From: Streptomyces sp. cf386
GTDB lineage: Bacteria; Actinomycetota; Actinomycetes; Streptomycetales; Streptomycetaceae
Reading direction: 5' to 3'
Length of the DNA: 64,000 bases
NCBI RefSeq assembly: GCF_900103585.1
Contig: NZ_FNHV01000011.1
Span: 190,280 to 254,279, forward strand
Within the stretch, counting starts at the first letter, position 1. Each line of letters starts with the position of its first letter. This document shows, piece by piece, positions 32,577-40,317 of the stretch. Made by a program: the position numbers and the translations under genes. The notes under the pieces were generated by a model that saw only the letters and a program-made list of their open reading frames with translations, was not told where the DNA came from and searched no databases.

Positions 32577-33641
32577 TCACGCAAACTCCGCCGCCACCAG
32601 CTCCGCGATCTGGGCGGTGTTGAGCGCCGCCCCCTTGCGCAGGTTGTCCCCGCAGACGAAGAGTTCGAGGGCCGTCGGATCGTCGAGCGCGCGCCGCACC
32701 CGACCGACCCAGGTCGGATCCGTGCCCACGACATCGGAGGGCGTCGGGAACTCCCCGGCCTCCGGGTTGTCGTACAGCACGACCCCCGGCGCGGTGGCCA
32801 GGATCTCGCGCGCCTTGGCGACGGTGACCTCGCCCTCGAAGCGGGCGTGCACGGTCAGCGAGTGCCCGGTCAGCACCGGCACCCGCACACAGGTCACCGC
32901 GACCGGCAGCTTCGGCAGCCCGAGGATCTTGCGGGACTCGTCCCGCACCTTCATCTCCTCCGACGACCAGCCGTCCTCGCGCAGCGAACCGGCCCACGGC
33001 ACGACGTTCAGCGCGACCGGCTCCGGGAACGGCCCGGTGTTGTCGCCCACGGCCCGCCGTACGTCACCGGGGCTGTTGCCCAGTTCCGTACCGGCGACCA
33101 GGGACAGCTGCTGCCGGAGCGTCTCCACACCGGCGCGGCCGGCGCCGCTCACCGCCTGGTAGGAGGAGACCACCAGAGAGCGCAGCCCGAACTCGGCGTG
33201 CAGCGCGCCCAGCGCGACGATCATGGAGAGGGTCGTGCAGTTGGGGTTGGCGACGATGCCGCGCGGCCGCATCCGTACCGCGTGCGGATTGACCTCGGGG
33301 ACGACGAGGGGCACCTCCGGGTTCATCCGGAAGGCGCCCGAGTTGTCCACCACCACCGCGCCCTTGGCGGCGGCGATCGGCGCCCAGCGGGCTGCCACCT
33401 CGTCGGGGACGTCGAACATCGCGATGTCGACCCCGGCGAAGGCGTCCTCGCTGAGCGCCACCACCTCGACCTCCTCGCCGCGCACGGCCAGCTTGCGGCC
33501 GGCCGAGCGTGGCGAGGCGATCAGACGGATCTCCCCCCAGACGTCGGCACGCTGGGAGAGGATCTGGAGCATGACCGTGCCGACGGCGCCGGTCGCTCCC
33601 ACGACCGCGAGTGTCGGTCGACGGGGACCCGTCCCCGCCAT
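32577..33641 (-). CDS. asd: aspartate-semialdehyde dehydrogenase
   Basis: A 354-residue NADP enzyme reducing aspartyl phosphate to aspartate semialdehyde, for lysine/diaminopimelate, methionine and threonine. The cofactor motif is GATGAVG (15-21), the active-site cysteine is C135 in ANPNCTT, and the substrate motifs SYQAVSGAG and TGHSLTVHARFEG are present. The ATG start shares one base with the ask stop (TGATG), so the two pathway enzymes are coupled. A terminator follows. I recall a second asd-type gene in S. coelicolor; whether this genome has one cannot be seen here. Confidence 0.95.
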   Translation of the reverse strand: MAGTGPRRPTLAVVGATGAVGTVMLQILSQRADVWGEIRLIASPRSAGRKLAVRGEEVEVVALSEDAFAGVDIAMFDVPDEVAARWAPIAAAKGAVVVDNSGAFRMNPEVPLVVPEVNPHAVRMRPRGIVANPNCTTLSMIVALGALHAEFGLRSLVVSSYQAVSGAGRAGVETLRQQLSLVAGTELGNSPGDVRRAVGDNTGPFPEPVALNVVPWAGSLREDGWSSEEMKVRDESRKILGLPKLPVAVTCVRVPVLTGHSLTVHARFEGEVTVAKAREILATAPGVVLYDNPEAGEFPTPSDVVGTDPTWVGRVRRALDDPTALELFVCGDNLRKGAALNTAQIAELVAAEFA

Positions 33642-34162
33642 CAGCGTCCGGTGCCTCCGTACACGACAGCCTCGTCGCTGTCGGAGTCGAGCCCGAAGGC
33701 CGTGTGCACGGCGCGGACGGCCTCGTTGACGTCGTCGGCGCGGGTGACGACCGAGATGCGGATCTCGGAGGTCGAGATCAGCTCGATGTTCACGCCGGCG
33801 TCGGACAGGGCGGTGAAGAAGTCGGCCGTCACGCCCGGGTTGGTCTTCATCCCCGCGCCGACCAGGGAGATCTTGCCGATCTGGTCGTCGTAGCGCAGCG
33901 AGTCGTAGCCGATGCCGTGCTTATTGCGCTCCAGGGCGTCGATGGCCTTGCGGCCCTCGGCCTTGGGGAGCGTGAAGGAGATGTCCGTCAGCCCCGTGGA
34001 GGCGGCGGACACGTTCTGCACGATCATGTCGATGTTGATCTCGGCGTCGGAGATCGTACGGAAGATCGCGGCGGCCTCGCCCGGCTTGTCCGGCACACCG
34101 ACGACCGTGACCTTGGCCTCGGAGGTGTCGTGCGCGACACCGGAGATGATGGCCTGCTCCAC
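33641..34162 (-). CDS. aspartate kinase beta subunit from internal start
   Basis: GTG at 34162 is in frame with ask and preceded by AAGGGG with 8-nt spacing. Translation from it gives 173 residues beginning (f)MEQAIISGVAHDTSEAKVTV, which is the two ACT domains. Alpha2-beta2 aspartate kinases of Corynebacterium and Bacillus use exactly this arrangement. Confidence 0.65.
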   Translation of the reverse strand: MEQAIISGVAHDTSEAKVTVVGVPDKPGEAAAIFRTISDAEINIDMIVQNVSAASTGLTDISFTLPKAEGRKAIDALERNKHGIGYDSLRYDDQIGKISLVGAGMKTNPGVTADFFTALSDAGVNIELISTSEIRISVVTRADDVNEAVRAVHTAFGLDSDSDEAVVYGGTGR

Positions 34163-34918
34163 CGGCTTGTCCCCTTGCTCGATCGGCTCACTGCTGACCC
34201 GCGTGCCCTGCAGCCCGCTGAAGCTGGACCGGACGTGGATCGGGATGTTGTAACGACGGGCGTACTCCACACAGCGGTGGAGCAGCACCTTCGAGCCGGA
34301 CGCGGCCAGCTCCAGCATGTCCTCGAAGGAGATCCAGTCGATCTTCTTCGCCTTCTTCACCACACGCGGGTCGGCGGTGAACACGCCGTCGACGTCGGTG
34401 TAGATCTCGCACACCTCGGCGTCCAGCGCGGCCGCGAGCGCGACGGCGGTCGTGTCCGACCCGCCCCGGCCCAGCGTGGTGATGTCCTTCTTGTCCGCGC
34501 TGACGCCCTGGAATCCGGCGACGATGGCGATGTTGCCCGCGTCCACCGAGTCCCGGATCCGGCCCGGCGTGACATCGATGATCCGGGCTTTGTTGTGGAC
34601 CGAGTCGGTGATGACGCCTGCCTGGCTGCCGGTGAAGGACTGGGCCTCGTGGCCCAGGTTTTTGATCGCCATGGCCAGCAGGGCCATGGAGATCCGCTCC
34701 CCGGCGGTCAGCAGCATGTCGAACTCACGCCCGGCAGGCATCGGAGATACCTGCTCGGCGAGATCGATCAGCTCGTCCGTCGTGTCGCCCATCGCGGAAA
34801 CGACGACGACCACCTGGTGGCCGTTCTTCTTCGCTTCCACGATCCGCTTGGCGACGCGCTTGATGCCCTCGGCATCGGCTACGGAGGAGCCTCCGTACTT
34901 CTGCACGACAAGGCCCAC
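33641..34918 (-). CDS. ask: aspartate kinase, alpha subunit (full length)
   Basis: A 425-residue feedback-regulated kinase, first enzyme of the aspartate family. The kinase domain begins LVVQKYGGSSVADAEGIKRV, with the KYGGSSV motif, and contains TLGRGGSDTTAVALA. Two ACT domains follow in the C-terminal half (VTVVGVPDKPGEAAAIFRTI; ISLVGAGMKTNPGVTADFFT). GTG at 34918 follows GAGGAG and gives the 425-residue length I remember for S. coelicolor. An in-frame internal GTG at 34162 with a strong ribosome-binding site should produce the beta subunit. Confidence 0.95.
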   Translation of the reverse strand: MGLVVQKYGGSSVADAEGIKRVAKRIVEAKKNGHQVVVVVSAMGDTTDELIDLAEQVSPMPAGREFDMLLTAGERISMALLAMAIKNLGHEAQSFTGSQAGVITDSVHNKARIIDVTPGRIRDSVDAGNIAIVAGFQGVSADKKDITTLGRGGSDTTAVALAAALDAEVCEIYTDVDGVFTADPRVVKKAKKIDWISFEDMLELAASGSKVLLHRCVEYARRYNIPIHVRSSFSGLQGTRVSSEPIEQGDKPVEQAIISGVAHDTSEAKVTVVGVPDKPGEAAAIFRTISDAEINIDMIVQNVSAASTGLTDISFTLPKAEGRKAIDALERNKHGIGYDSLRYDDQIGKISLVGAGMKTNPGVTADFFTALSDAGVNIELISTSEIRISVVTRADDVNEAVRAVHTAFGLDSDSDEAVVYGGTGR

Positions 34919-35053
34919 GTGCGCTCCTCGCTCAGTCCGTGTGTGTCGGCTCATTTTAGCGAGCGCCCGAAAACGACCTCGGGGTTCCCAGATGGTGAGA
35001 TTCGGGCGCTCCGGGATGGTGTCTGCCCGATGGGGGGCCGGGCACTCCGGAAA

Positions 35054-35067
35054 GTGGGACAGGTCAC
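35054..35067. promoter_or_regulatory. Crp-like site GTGGGACAGGTCAC
   Basis: It matches GTG-N6-G-N-CAC, the Streptomyces Crp consensus as I recall it, 155 bases upstream of the synthase start. Confidence 0.45.
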
Positions 35068-35079
35068 TGCGGACGGGCG

Positions 35080-35093
35080 GTGGGACAGATCAC
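35080..35093. promoter_or_regulatory. second Crp-like repeat GTGGGACAGATCAC
   Basis: A 13-of-14 repeat of the site at 35054, offset by 26 bp. It departs from the Crp consensus only at the G (here A). Confidence 0.4.
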
Positions 35094-35221
35094 CACGGGT
35101 GACGGGGGCCACCAGATGGCCATTGACGCTCTCCGTAGTCGCCCGCTAACTTCGCGTCGTCGTCGCTACACCAGGGGCACACGGCCCCATCGGGACTCGC
35201 GACGCGAAGGACTCTCCTCCT

Positions 35222-35974
35222 TTGACGACTGCGACCGCTTCAGAGATCCAGCACGTCACCCGAAGCGATACGACGGCCGATTCCCCGGCCGCGCTCTTCG
35301 AGATCCAGCCCTTCACCCCGCACTGCGAAGTCATCCGCACCGCCGGCGACCACGCCGTCATCGGTGTCTCCCCGGGCAACAGCTACTTCTCCGCCCAGCG
35401 CGTGCTGGACCTCGCCCGCTGGGGCCTCGCCCTGTTCGAGCGGGTGGACTTCGTCTACACCGACCTGTACGTGGCCGAGATGTACGCGGCGTCCGGCTAT
35501 CCACCCGACGACGCGCGCCGCAAGGCGGTGAAGAACCTGCGCGGCGTGCGGGCCAAGGTCCTCGGCGCCGTCCAGGCCGCCGACCCCGGCGGCGCCCGGC
35601 TGCACGCCCACGCCATGTCCGACTTCCGCGGCAACCCGGCGTACCGCGAGATCCACGACCGCCTCCGGTCGCGGCTCACCACCGACGACGAGTTCCGCAC
35701 GACCTGCGAGAAACTCGTCGACTCCTTCCTGGCCGGCAAGGAAGGAAACGTGAGCGACGCCCAGCGCGAGGTCTGCCTGGACTACGTCTGCGCCGAGGCG
35801 CCCCTCTTCCTGGACACCCCCGCCATCCTCGACGTCCCCTCCTCCCTCAACTGCTACCACCAGCTCCTGCCGATGGCCGAGCTGCTCTACTCCCGGGGCG
35901 CCGGCCTGCGCGCCTCCCGCAACCAGGGCCACGCCATCGTCACGCCCGCCGAGGGGACCACCGATGCTCACTGA
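35222..35974 (+). CDS. tRNA-dependent cyclodipeptide synthase (cyclodityrosine synthase-like)
   Basis: A 250-residue class-Ic-tRNA-synthetase-fold enzyme that would join two aminoacyl-tRNA residues into a diketopiperazine. Catalytic residues are in place: nucleophile S50 and N53 in GVSPGNSYFS, Y188 and E192 in DYVCAEAPLF, and Y212-H213 in NCYHQ. N53, Y212 and H213 make it an NYH-subfamily enzyme like AlbC. It aligns by memory almost continuously with M. tuberculosis Rv2275 (GDHAVIGVSPGNSYFS, RVDFVYTD, RASRNQGHAIVTP), including N210 and E192 of the tyrosine pocket. So cyclo(Tyr-Tyr) is the expected product. TTG at 35222 follows GAAGGA by 10 bases. It overlaps the P450 gene by 11 bases. Confidence 0.93.
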   Translation: MTTATASEIQHVTRSDTTADSPAALFEIQPFTPHCEVIRTAGDHAVIGVSPGNSYFSAQRVLDLARWGLALFERVDFVYTDLYVAEMYAASGYPPDDARRKAVKNLRGVRAKVLGAVQAADPGGARLHAHAMSDFRGNPAYREIHDRLRSRLTTDDEFRTTCEKLVDSFLAGKEGNVSDAQREVCLDYVCAEAPLFLDTPAILDVPSSLNCYHQLLPMAELLYSRGAGLRASRNQGHAIVTPAEGTTDAH

Positions 35975-37151
35975 CGACCTCATCGACTTCCCGTTCTCCT
36001 GGCGCGGCGACCAACTACCGGACGAGGTAGAGGAGTTGCGCACCAAAACCCCCGTGCGCCGGGTCCGCACCATCGCCGGCGACGAGGCCTGGCTCGTGTC
36101 GTCGTACGACCTCTGCAAGCAGGTCCTCGAAGACCCGCGCTTCAGCCTCAAGGACACCTCCGCCCCCGGTGTGCCCCGCCAGTACGCGCTGACGATCCCG
36201 CCCGAGGTCGTCAACAACATGGGGAACATCACCGGCGCCGGTCTGCGCAAGGCCGTACTGAAGGCGCTGAACCCGAAGAGCCCCGGCCTCGCGGAGTGGA
36301 TGCGTTCGTACGCCGCCGAGCTCGTCGACGGGCTGCTCCGGGAGGGTGCCCCGGCGGACCTGCGCGCCGGGTTCGCCGACCCGTACTCGGCGGGCATGCA
36401 CTGCCGCATCCTCGGCATCCCGCCGGCCGACGCGCCCCGGCTGATGCGGAGTCTGGACATCGCGTTCATGAACTCGGCCTGCCCGGTCGCGGGCGCCCGG
36501 CTGAACTGGGACCGGGACATCGCGTACATGGCCGAACGGCTCGACGATCCGGCGACGACCGGCCTGATGGCCGAGCTCGCCGCGCTGCGCGCCGACCCCG
36601 ACTACGGCCATCTCACCGACGAGATGCTCGCCACGGTCGGGGTGACCATGTTCGGCGCGGGCGTCATCTCCACCTCGGGCTTCCTGGCCATGGCACTGGT
36701 GTCACTGATCCAGCACCCGGACCTCCAGGCCGAGTTGGTCACGGATCCGGGGAAGATCCCGGCCGCCGTGGACGAACTCCTGCGCATCAACCTCTCCATC
36801 GGCGACGGTCTGCCGCGGCTGGCGATGGAGGACGTACGGCTGGGAGAGGTGGAGGTGAAGGCCGGGGACCTCGTCCTGGTGCTCGTCGAGGGGGCGAACT
36901 TCGACCCGGACGCCTTCCCCGATCCGCACACCGTCGACCTCGGCCGCCCGAACGCCACCGCCCACCTCTCCTTCGGCGGCGGCCGCCACTACTGCCCCGC
37001 CACCGCGCTCGGCCGGGGGCACGCCGGGATCGCGCTGGAGGTCCTGCTGGAACGGATGCCGGGGCTCCGGCTCGCGGTGCCGATCGAGCAGCTGGTGTGG
37101 CGGACCGGATTCATGAAACGCATCCCGGAGCGGTTGCCGGTGATGTGGTAG
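35964..37151 (+). CDS. cytochrome P450, CYP121-like (putative mycocyclosin synthase)
   Basis: A 395-residue P450; M. tuberculosis CYP121 has 396. The haem cysteine is C344 in FGGGRHYCPA, ExxR is E271-R274, and the I-helix has GAGVIS. Segments characteristic of CYP121 are PPEVVNNMGNI, NWDRDIAYM, INLSIGDGLPRL and the end RIPERLPVMW. Most recalled cyclodityrosine contacts are kept (T77, N85, F168, W182, S236), while M62, V78, Q385 and R386 of CYP121 are L62, I78, M384 and K385. It should oxidatively couple the synthase product. GAGGGGA precedes the ATG, which lies inside the synthase gene. Its redox partners are not in the operon. Confidence 0.93.
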   Translation: MLTDDLIDFPFSWRGDQLPDEVEELRTKTPVRRVRTIAGDEAWLVSSYDLCKQVLEDPRFSLKDTSAPGVPRQYALTIPPEVVNNMGNITGAGLRKAVLKALNPKSPGLAEWMRSYAAELVDGLLREGAPADLRAGFADPYSAGMHCRILGIPPADAPRLMRSLDIAFMNSACPVAGARLNWDRDIAYMAERLDDPATTGLMAELAALRADPDYGHLTDEMLATVGVTMFGAGVISTSGFLAMALVSLIQHPDLQAELVTDPGKIPAAVDELLRINLSIGDGLPRLAMEDVRLGEVEVKAGDLVLVLVEGANFDPDAFPDPHTVDLGRPNATAHLSFGGGRHYCPATALGRGHAGIALEVLLERMPGLRLAVPIEQLVWRTGFMKRIPERLPVMW

Positions 37152-37229
37152 CAACCGTTTTGTCCGCCCATTGATCGCCCGTTGATCGCCCGGCGGCTCG
37201 GCGACCAGTCGTCTTTAAAGTTCAACCAC

Positions 37230-37235
37230 TATGGT
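37230..37235 (+). promoter_or_regulatory. -10 box TATGGT of a probable leaderless transcript
   Basis: TATGGT ends 7 nt before the GTG at 37243. It includes the ATG at 37231, so the later GTG is the better start. Confidence 0.5.
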
Positions 37236-37242
37236 TCCGCCT

Positions 37243-37950
37243 GTGCGCGTACTTCTGGTGGAAGACGACGAACCGGTGGCCGAGTCGCTCCGGCGCGGAC
37301 TGCTGCGCTACGGCTTCGAGGTGGCCTGGGTCAGTACGGGCGCCGCGGCGCTGAGCCACACCGAGCCCTACGACGTCGTCCTGCTCGACCTCGGGCTGCC
37401 CGACACCGACGGTCTCGACGTCTGCAAGGCGCTGCGCGAGCGCGGCGACGTGCCGATCATCGTGATCAGCGCCCGCAGCGACGAGACGGACCGGGTGGTC
37501 GGGCTGGAGCTCGGCGCGGACGACTACGTCTCCAAGCCGTTCGGGGTGCGGGAGGTCATCGCGCGGATACGTGCGGTGATGCGCCGCATCCAGCCCCGTA
37601 CGCCCGCTGCCGCCGAGGCCGGTCCGGACCGCTACGGCGCCCGCCTGACCATCGACCGCAAGGCGGCCCGGGTCCGCCTGGACGACGAGGAAGTGCCCCT
37701 CGCGCCCAAGGAGTACGACCTGCTGGCCTTCCTCACCGAGGAGCCCGGGGCGCTGATGTCGCGCGAGCAGATCATGGAGGCGGTCTGGGACGCGAACTGG
37801 TTCGGGCCGACGAAGACGCTGGACGTGCATGTGGCGGCGTTGCGGCGGAAGTTCGCGGGGGCGATCACGATCGAGGCGGTGCGGGGGGTCGGGTTCCGGC
37901 TGGAGATCGCCAACAGTGACAAGAGTGACGGCGGTAGCGGCGCGTCATGA
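37243..37950 (+). CDS. OmpR-family response regulator
   Basis: A 235-residue regulator: a receiver domain (VRVLLVEDDEPVAESL, phosphoacceptor in VVLLDLGLPDTDG, lysine in SKPFG) and a C-terminal winged-helix DNA-binding domain (PLAPKEYDLLAFLTEEPGAL, LDVHVAALRRKF, GVGFRLE). GTG at 37243 starts directly at the first beta strand and matches leaderless spacing. It overlaps the sensor kinase by 4 bases. The stimulus and targets are unknown; the neighbouring secreted NTF2-fold gene is a candidate target only by position. Confidence 0.92.
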   Translation: MRVLLVEDDEPVAESLRRGLLRYGFEVAWVSTGAAALSHTEPYDVVLLDLGLPDTDGLDVCKALRERGDVPIIVISARSDETDRVVGLELGADDYVSKPFGVREVIARIRAVMRRIQPRTPAAAEAGPDRYGARLTIDRKAARVRLDDEEVPLAPKEYDLLAFLTEEPGALMSREQIMEAVWDANWFGPTKTLDVHVAALRRKFAGAITIEAVRGVGFRLEIANSDKSDGGSGAS

Positions 37951-39332
37951 TCCGTCAGCTCATCCGCAGTTACGTCGGGCTCGTCGCCGTGGCCATCGCC
38001 CTGTTCACCGTGCCGGTGGCCTTCACGCTCACGGACCAGCTGCGGGACGACACCGCGGAGTCCGTCAAGCGCGAGGCCGACACCATGGCCCTGCTGCTCG
38101 GCAACGGAAACGCCTCTTCGTGTGCGGCGCTGGACGAGATGGCCGAGGCGTACGAAGGCGAGACCACCGGCAAGGTCCAGGTGACCGCGCTGTGCGACAC
38201 GAAACTGCTGAGCCCGAAGCAGGACGCGGCCCTGACCAAGGCCCTGGAGCAGGGCCAGTCCACGACCGACTGGGGATCCTCTTTCATCTGGGGGCCGCAG
38301 CTTGAGATCACCGTGCCCGCCCGCGCCAGTAAAGAGGAGCTCGACGGCCGCAACAACGGCCCGGTCGTCGGCGCCGTACGCATCGTGTACTACACCGACG
38401 GCATGACCAGCCGGCTGTGGCAGATCTGGGGCTTCCGCGCCGGCCTCGCGGTGGCCGTCCTCGCCGTGGCCGCCGTGATCGGCGCGGCGGCGGCCCGGCG
38501 TATCACCCGGCCGCTGCGTCAGCTCAACGAGATGGCGAGCAAGTTCAGCGACGGCGACCTGACGGCCCGCTCCCCGGTGACCGGCCCGCCGGAGACACAG
38601 ACCCTCGCCCACACGCTCAACCTGGCGGGCGAGCGTCTGGACACCCTGATCGCCTCGCAGCGCATCTTCGTGGCCGACGCCTCGCATCAACTCCGTACCC
38701 CTCTCACCGCGTTGCGGCTGTCGCTGGACAACATCGCGGACGGCGTGGACGACGACTTCGTCAAGGAGGACGTCGAGCAGGCCACGGCCGAGGTCGTCCG
38801 GATGAGCCGGCTGGTGAACGGTCTGCTGGTGCTGGCGCGGGCGGAGGCGAAAGTCACCGCGGCGGAACCCCTCCCCATCTGGGACATCGTGCGGGAGAGG
38901 CTGGACGTGTGGAGGCCGGCCGCCGACGAGCGCGGAGTCACCATCACGCTCAGGGGGAGTGCCGACGGCCGGCTGCTTGTGCTGGCCAGCCCGGGTCATC
39001 TGGACCAGGTGCTGGACAACGTGCTCTCGAACGCCCTTGAGGTGTCACCGGACCGCGGCACGATCACGGTCCAGGTGGAGCCGAAGGGCGACGAGGTGGT
39101 GCTCGCGGTGCTCGACGAGGGTCCCGGTATGTCCGACACCGAGAAGTCCCGGGCCTTCGACCGCTTCTGGCGCGGCAAGGGCCTGACCGGGAAGTCCGGT
39201 TCGGGCCTCGGCCTCGCCGTCGTCAAACAGCTGGTGACGGACGACGGCGGGACCGTGACGCTCGGGGACTCTCCCGAGGGCGGGCTGAAGGTGCGGATCA
39301 GCCTTCGGGCATCTTCGAGGAGTGGTGGTTGA
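37947..39332 (+). CDS. sensor histidine kinase
   Basis: A 461-residue HisKA kinase with two membrane helices (about 9-30 and 161-185) around an extracytoplasmic sensor domain that carries two cysteines (SSCAALDE, TALCDTK). A HAMP segment follows (AARRITRPLRQLNEMASKFS), then the phosphoacceptor in ASHQLRTPLTALRLSLDN, and the ATP-binding N, G1 and G2 boxes (NVLSNALE, LDEGPGM, GSGLGLAVV). The 3' end overlaps the convergent secreted-protein gene by 35 bases. Confidence 0.92.
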   Translation: MIRQLIRSYVGLVAVAIALFTVPVAFTLTDQLRDDTAESVKREADTMALLLGNGNASSCAALDEMAEAYEGETTGKVQVTALCDTKLLSPKQDAALTKALEQGQSTTDWGSSFIWGPQLEITVPARASKEELDGRNNGPVVGAVRIVYYTDGMTSRLWQIWGFRAGLAVAVLAVAAVIGAAAARRITRPLRQLNEMASKFSDGDLTARSPVTGPPETQTLAHTLNLAGERLDTLIASQRIFVADASHQLRTPLTALRLSLDNIADGVDDDFVKEDVEQATAEVVRMSRLVNGLLVLARAEAKVTAAEPLPIWDIVRERLDVWRPAADERGVTITLRGSADGRLLVLASPGHLDQVLDNVLSNALEVSPDRGTITVQVEPKGDEVVLAVLDEGPGMSDTEKSRAFDRFWRGKGLTGKSGSGLGLAVVKQLVTDDGGTVTLGDSPEGGLKVRISLRASSRSGG

Positions 39333-39804
39333 CGATCAGCCACTCGCCGCTCCGCTTCTCGTAGGCGTACGTGTAGCGGGCCTTGACGGTGCTCTTCTCG
39401 CCCGTCTTGGGGTCGGTGAGCTTGAACTCGTAGGTTCCGGCATCGATCACGCTGTTGGAGTCCAGGATGTTGACGTGCGACTCGATCTTCGTGCCGACCG
39501 GCTTGTTCTGCAGGAAGTGGTCGAAGTAGTCGACGATCTCGGCCCTGTCCGAGCGGACGTTGTTGGAGACGGTCGGCAGCAGAACCGCGTCCTTCGCGTA
39601 CAGGTCGGCCACCTTCTTGGAGTCGCCGGTCTGCAGGGCCGCGTTCCACTGGTCGAAGAGGCCGAGCACCTGCTTCTTGGTCGGCTGCTTGCTCTCACCC
39701 CACGACGGCCCGGCGACAGCGGCACCCGCGGCGACGGTGCCCACGGCCATCACGGCGGTGGCGGTGACCATGGCTACGCGCTTGCTTATGGAACGACGAG
39801 TCAT
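39298..39804 (-). CDS. secreted SgcJ/EcaC-type NTF2-fold protein
   Basis: A 168-residue protein with a clear signal peptide (MTRRSISKRVAMVTATAVMA and on to AVAGPS, about 33 residues). The mature part is an NTF2-like domain: VLGLFDQWNAALQTGDSKKV, LYAKDAVLLPTVSNNVRSDR, then ARYTYAYEKRSGEWLIVNHH. The ending RSGEWLIVNHHSS is typical of the SgcJ/EcaC and CaMKII-association groups. Most such exported proteins have no known activity. GGAG lies 7 bases before the ATG. The antisense overlap with the kinase 3' end could allow mutual interference. Confidence 0.82.
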   Translation of the reverse strand: MTRRSISKRVAMVTATAVMAVGTVAAGAAVAGPSWGESKQPTKKQVLGLFDQWNAALQTGDSKKVADLYAKDAVLLPTVSNNVRSDRAEIVDYFDHFLQNKPVGTKIESHVNILDSNSVIDAGTYEFKLTDPKTGEKSTVKARYTYAYEKRSGEWLIVNHHSSKMPEG

Positions 39805-39974
39805 CGCAATCTCCAGTGCAGGGTCCGGTGGGATTCCCTCCCTCCGCGGCCTGTTGGGCGGTTGCCTCTGCGGTGGAAGTGACTCCAGATTCGCCGTGCA
39901 CCGGTTAGGGCCCGTGCAGTGGACGTACAGGCCCGGGACAACACGGTTCCAATTCGCGCCGGGTAGTCGCCCGA

Positions 39975-40166
39975 TCACACAGCGGCAGCGCGCTTCCTGC
40001 GGCCACGCACCAACTCGACCCCGGCCCCGAGCGATACGACGCCCATGCCGACGGCGGTCATGACGCCCTGAGTGCCGTCGACGACGAAGGGGGCGGCCGC
40101 GGCGACGACCGCGTTGAAGAGGAAGAGGAACCAGAGGGCGGGGCGGGAGGAGAGAAGAGCCTTCAT
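39975..40166 (-). CDS. small membrane protein
   Basis: A 63-residue protein with two hydrophobic segments (LWFLFLFNAVVAAAAPFVV and GVMTAVGMGVVSLGAGVELV) and a basic end (RGRRKR). GAAGGAAA precedes the ATG at 40166. No family is recognised. It is divergent from the hypothetical gene at 40318. Confidence 0.6.
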   Translation of the reverse strand: MKALLSSRPALWFLFLFNAVVAAAAPFVVDGTQGVMTAVGMGVVSLGAGVELVRGRRKRAAAV

Positions 40167-40317
40167 CGGGGTTTCCTTCGGGGCGGGGCCGCTGCGGCGG
40201 CCGTTGACCTGGTGACATCAACGATCGCGTTTTGCGAGGTCAGCGACGAGGGAGTGGTCTCCCGAAGGGGTGGTGTAGCGGGCTACACCAGCGAGGTGCG
40301 GGGAGGGACGCGGAGCC

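Larger units (their letters stand above)
34919..35221. other. 303-base divergent promoter region between ask and the cyclodipeptide operon
   Basis: No coding sequence is supported. It contains two 14-bp direct repeats resembling Crp sites, at 35054 and 35080. I could not pick out a clear -10 box for the synthase gene; TAACTT at 35146-35151 is a possibility. Confidence 0.55.
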
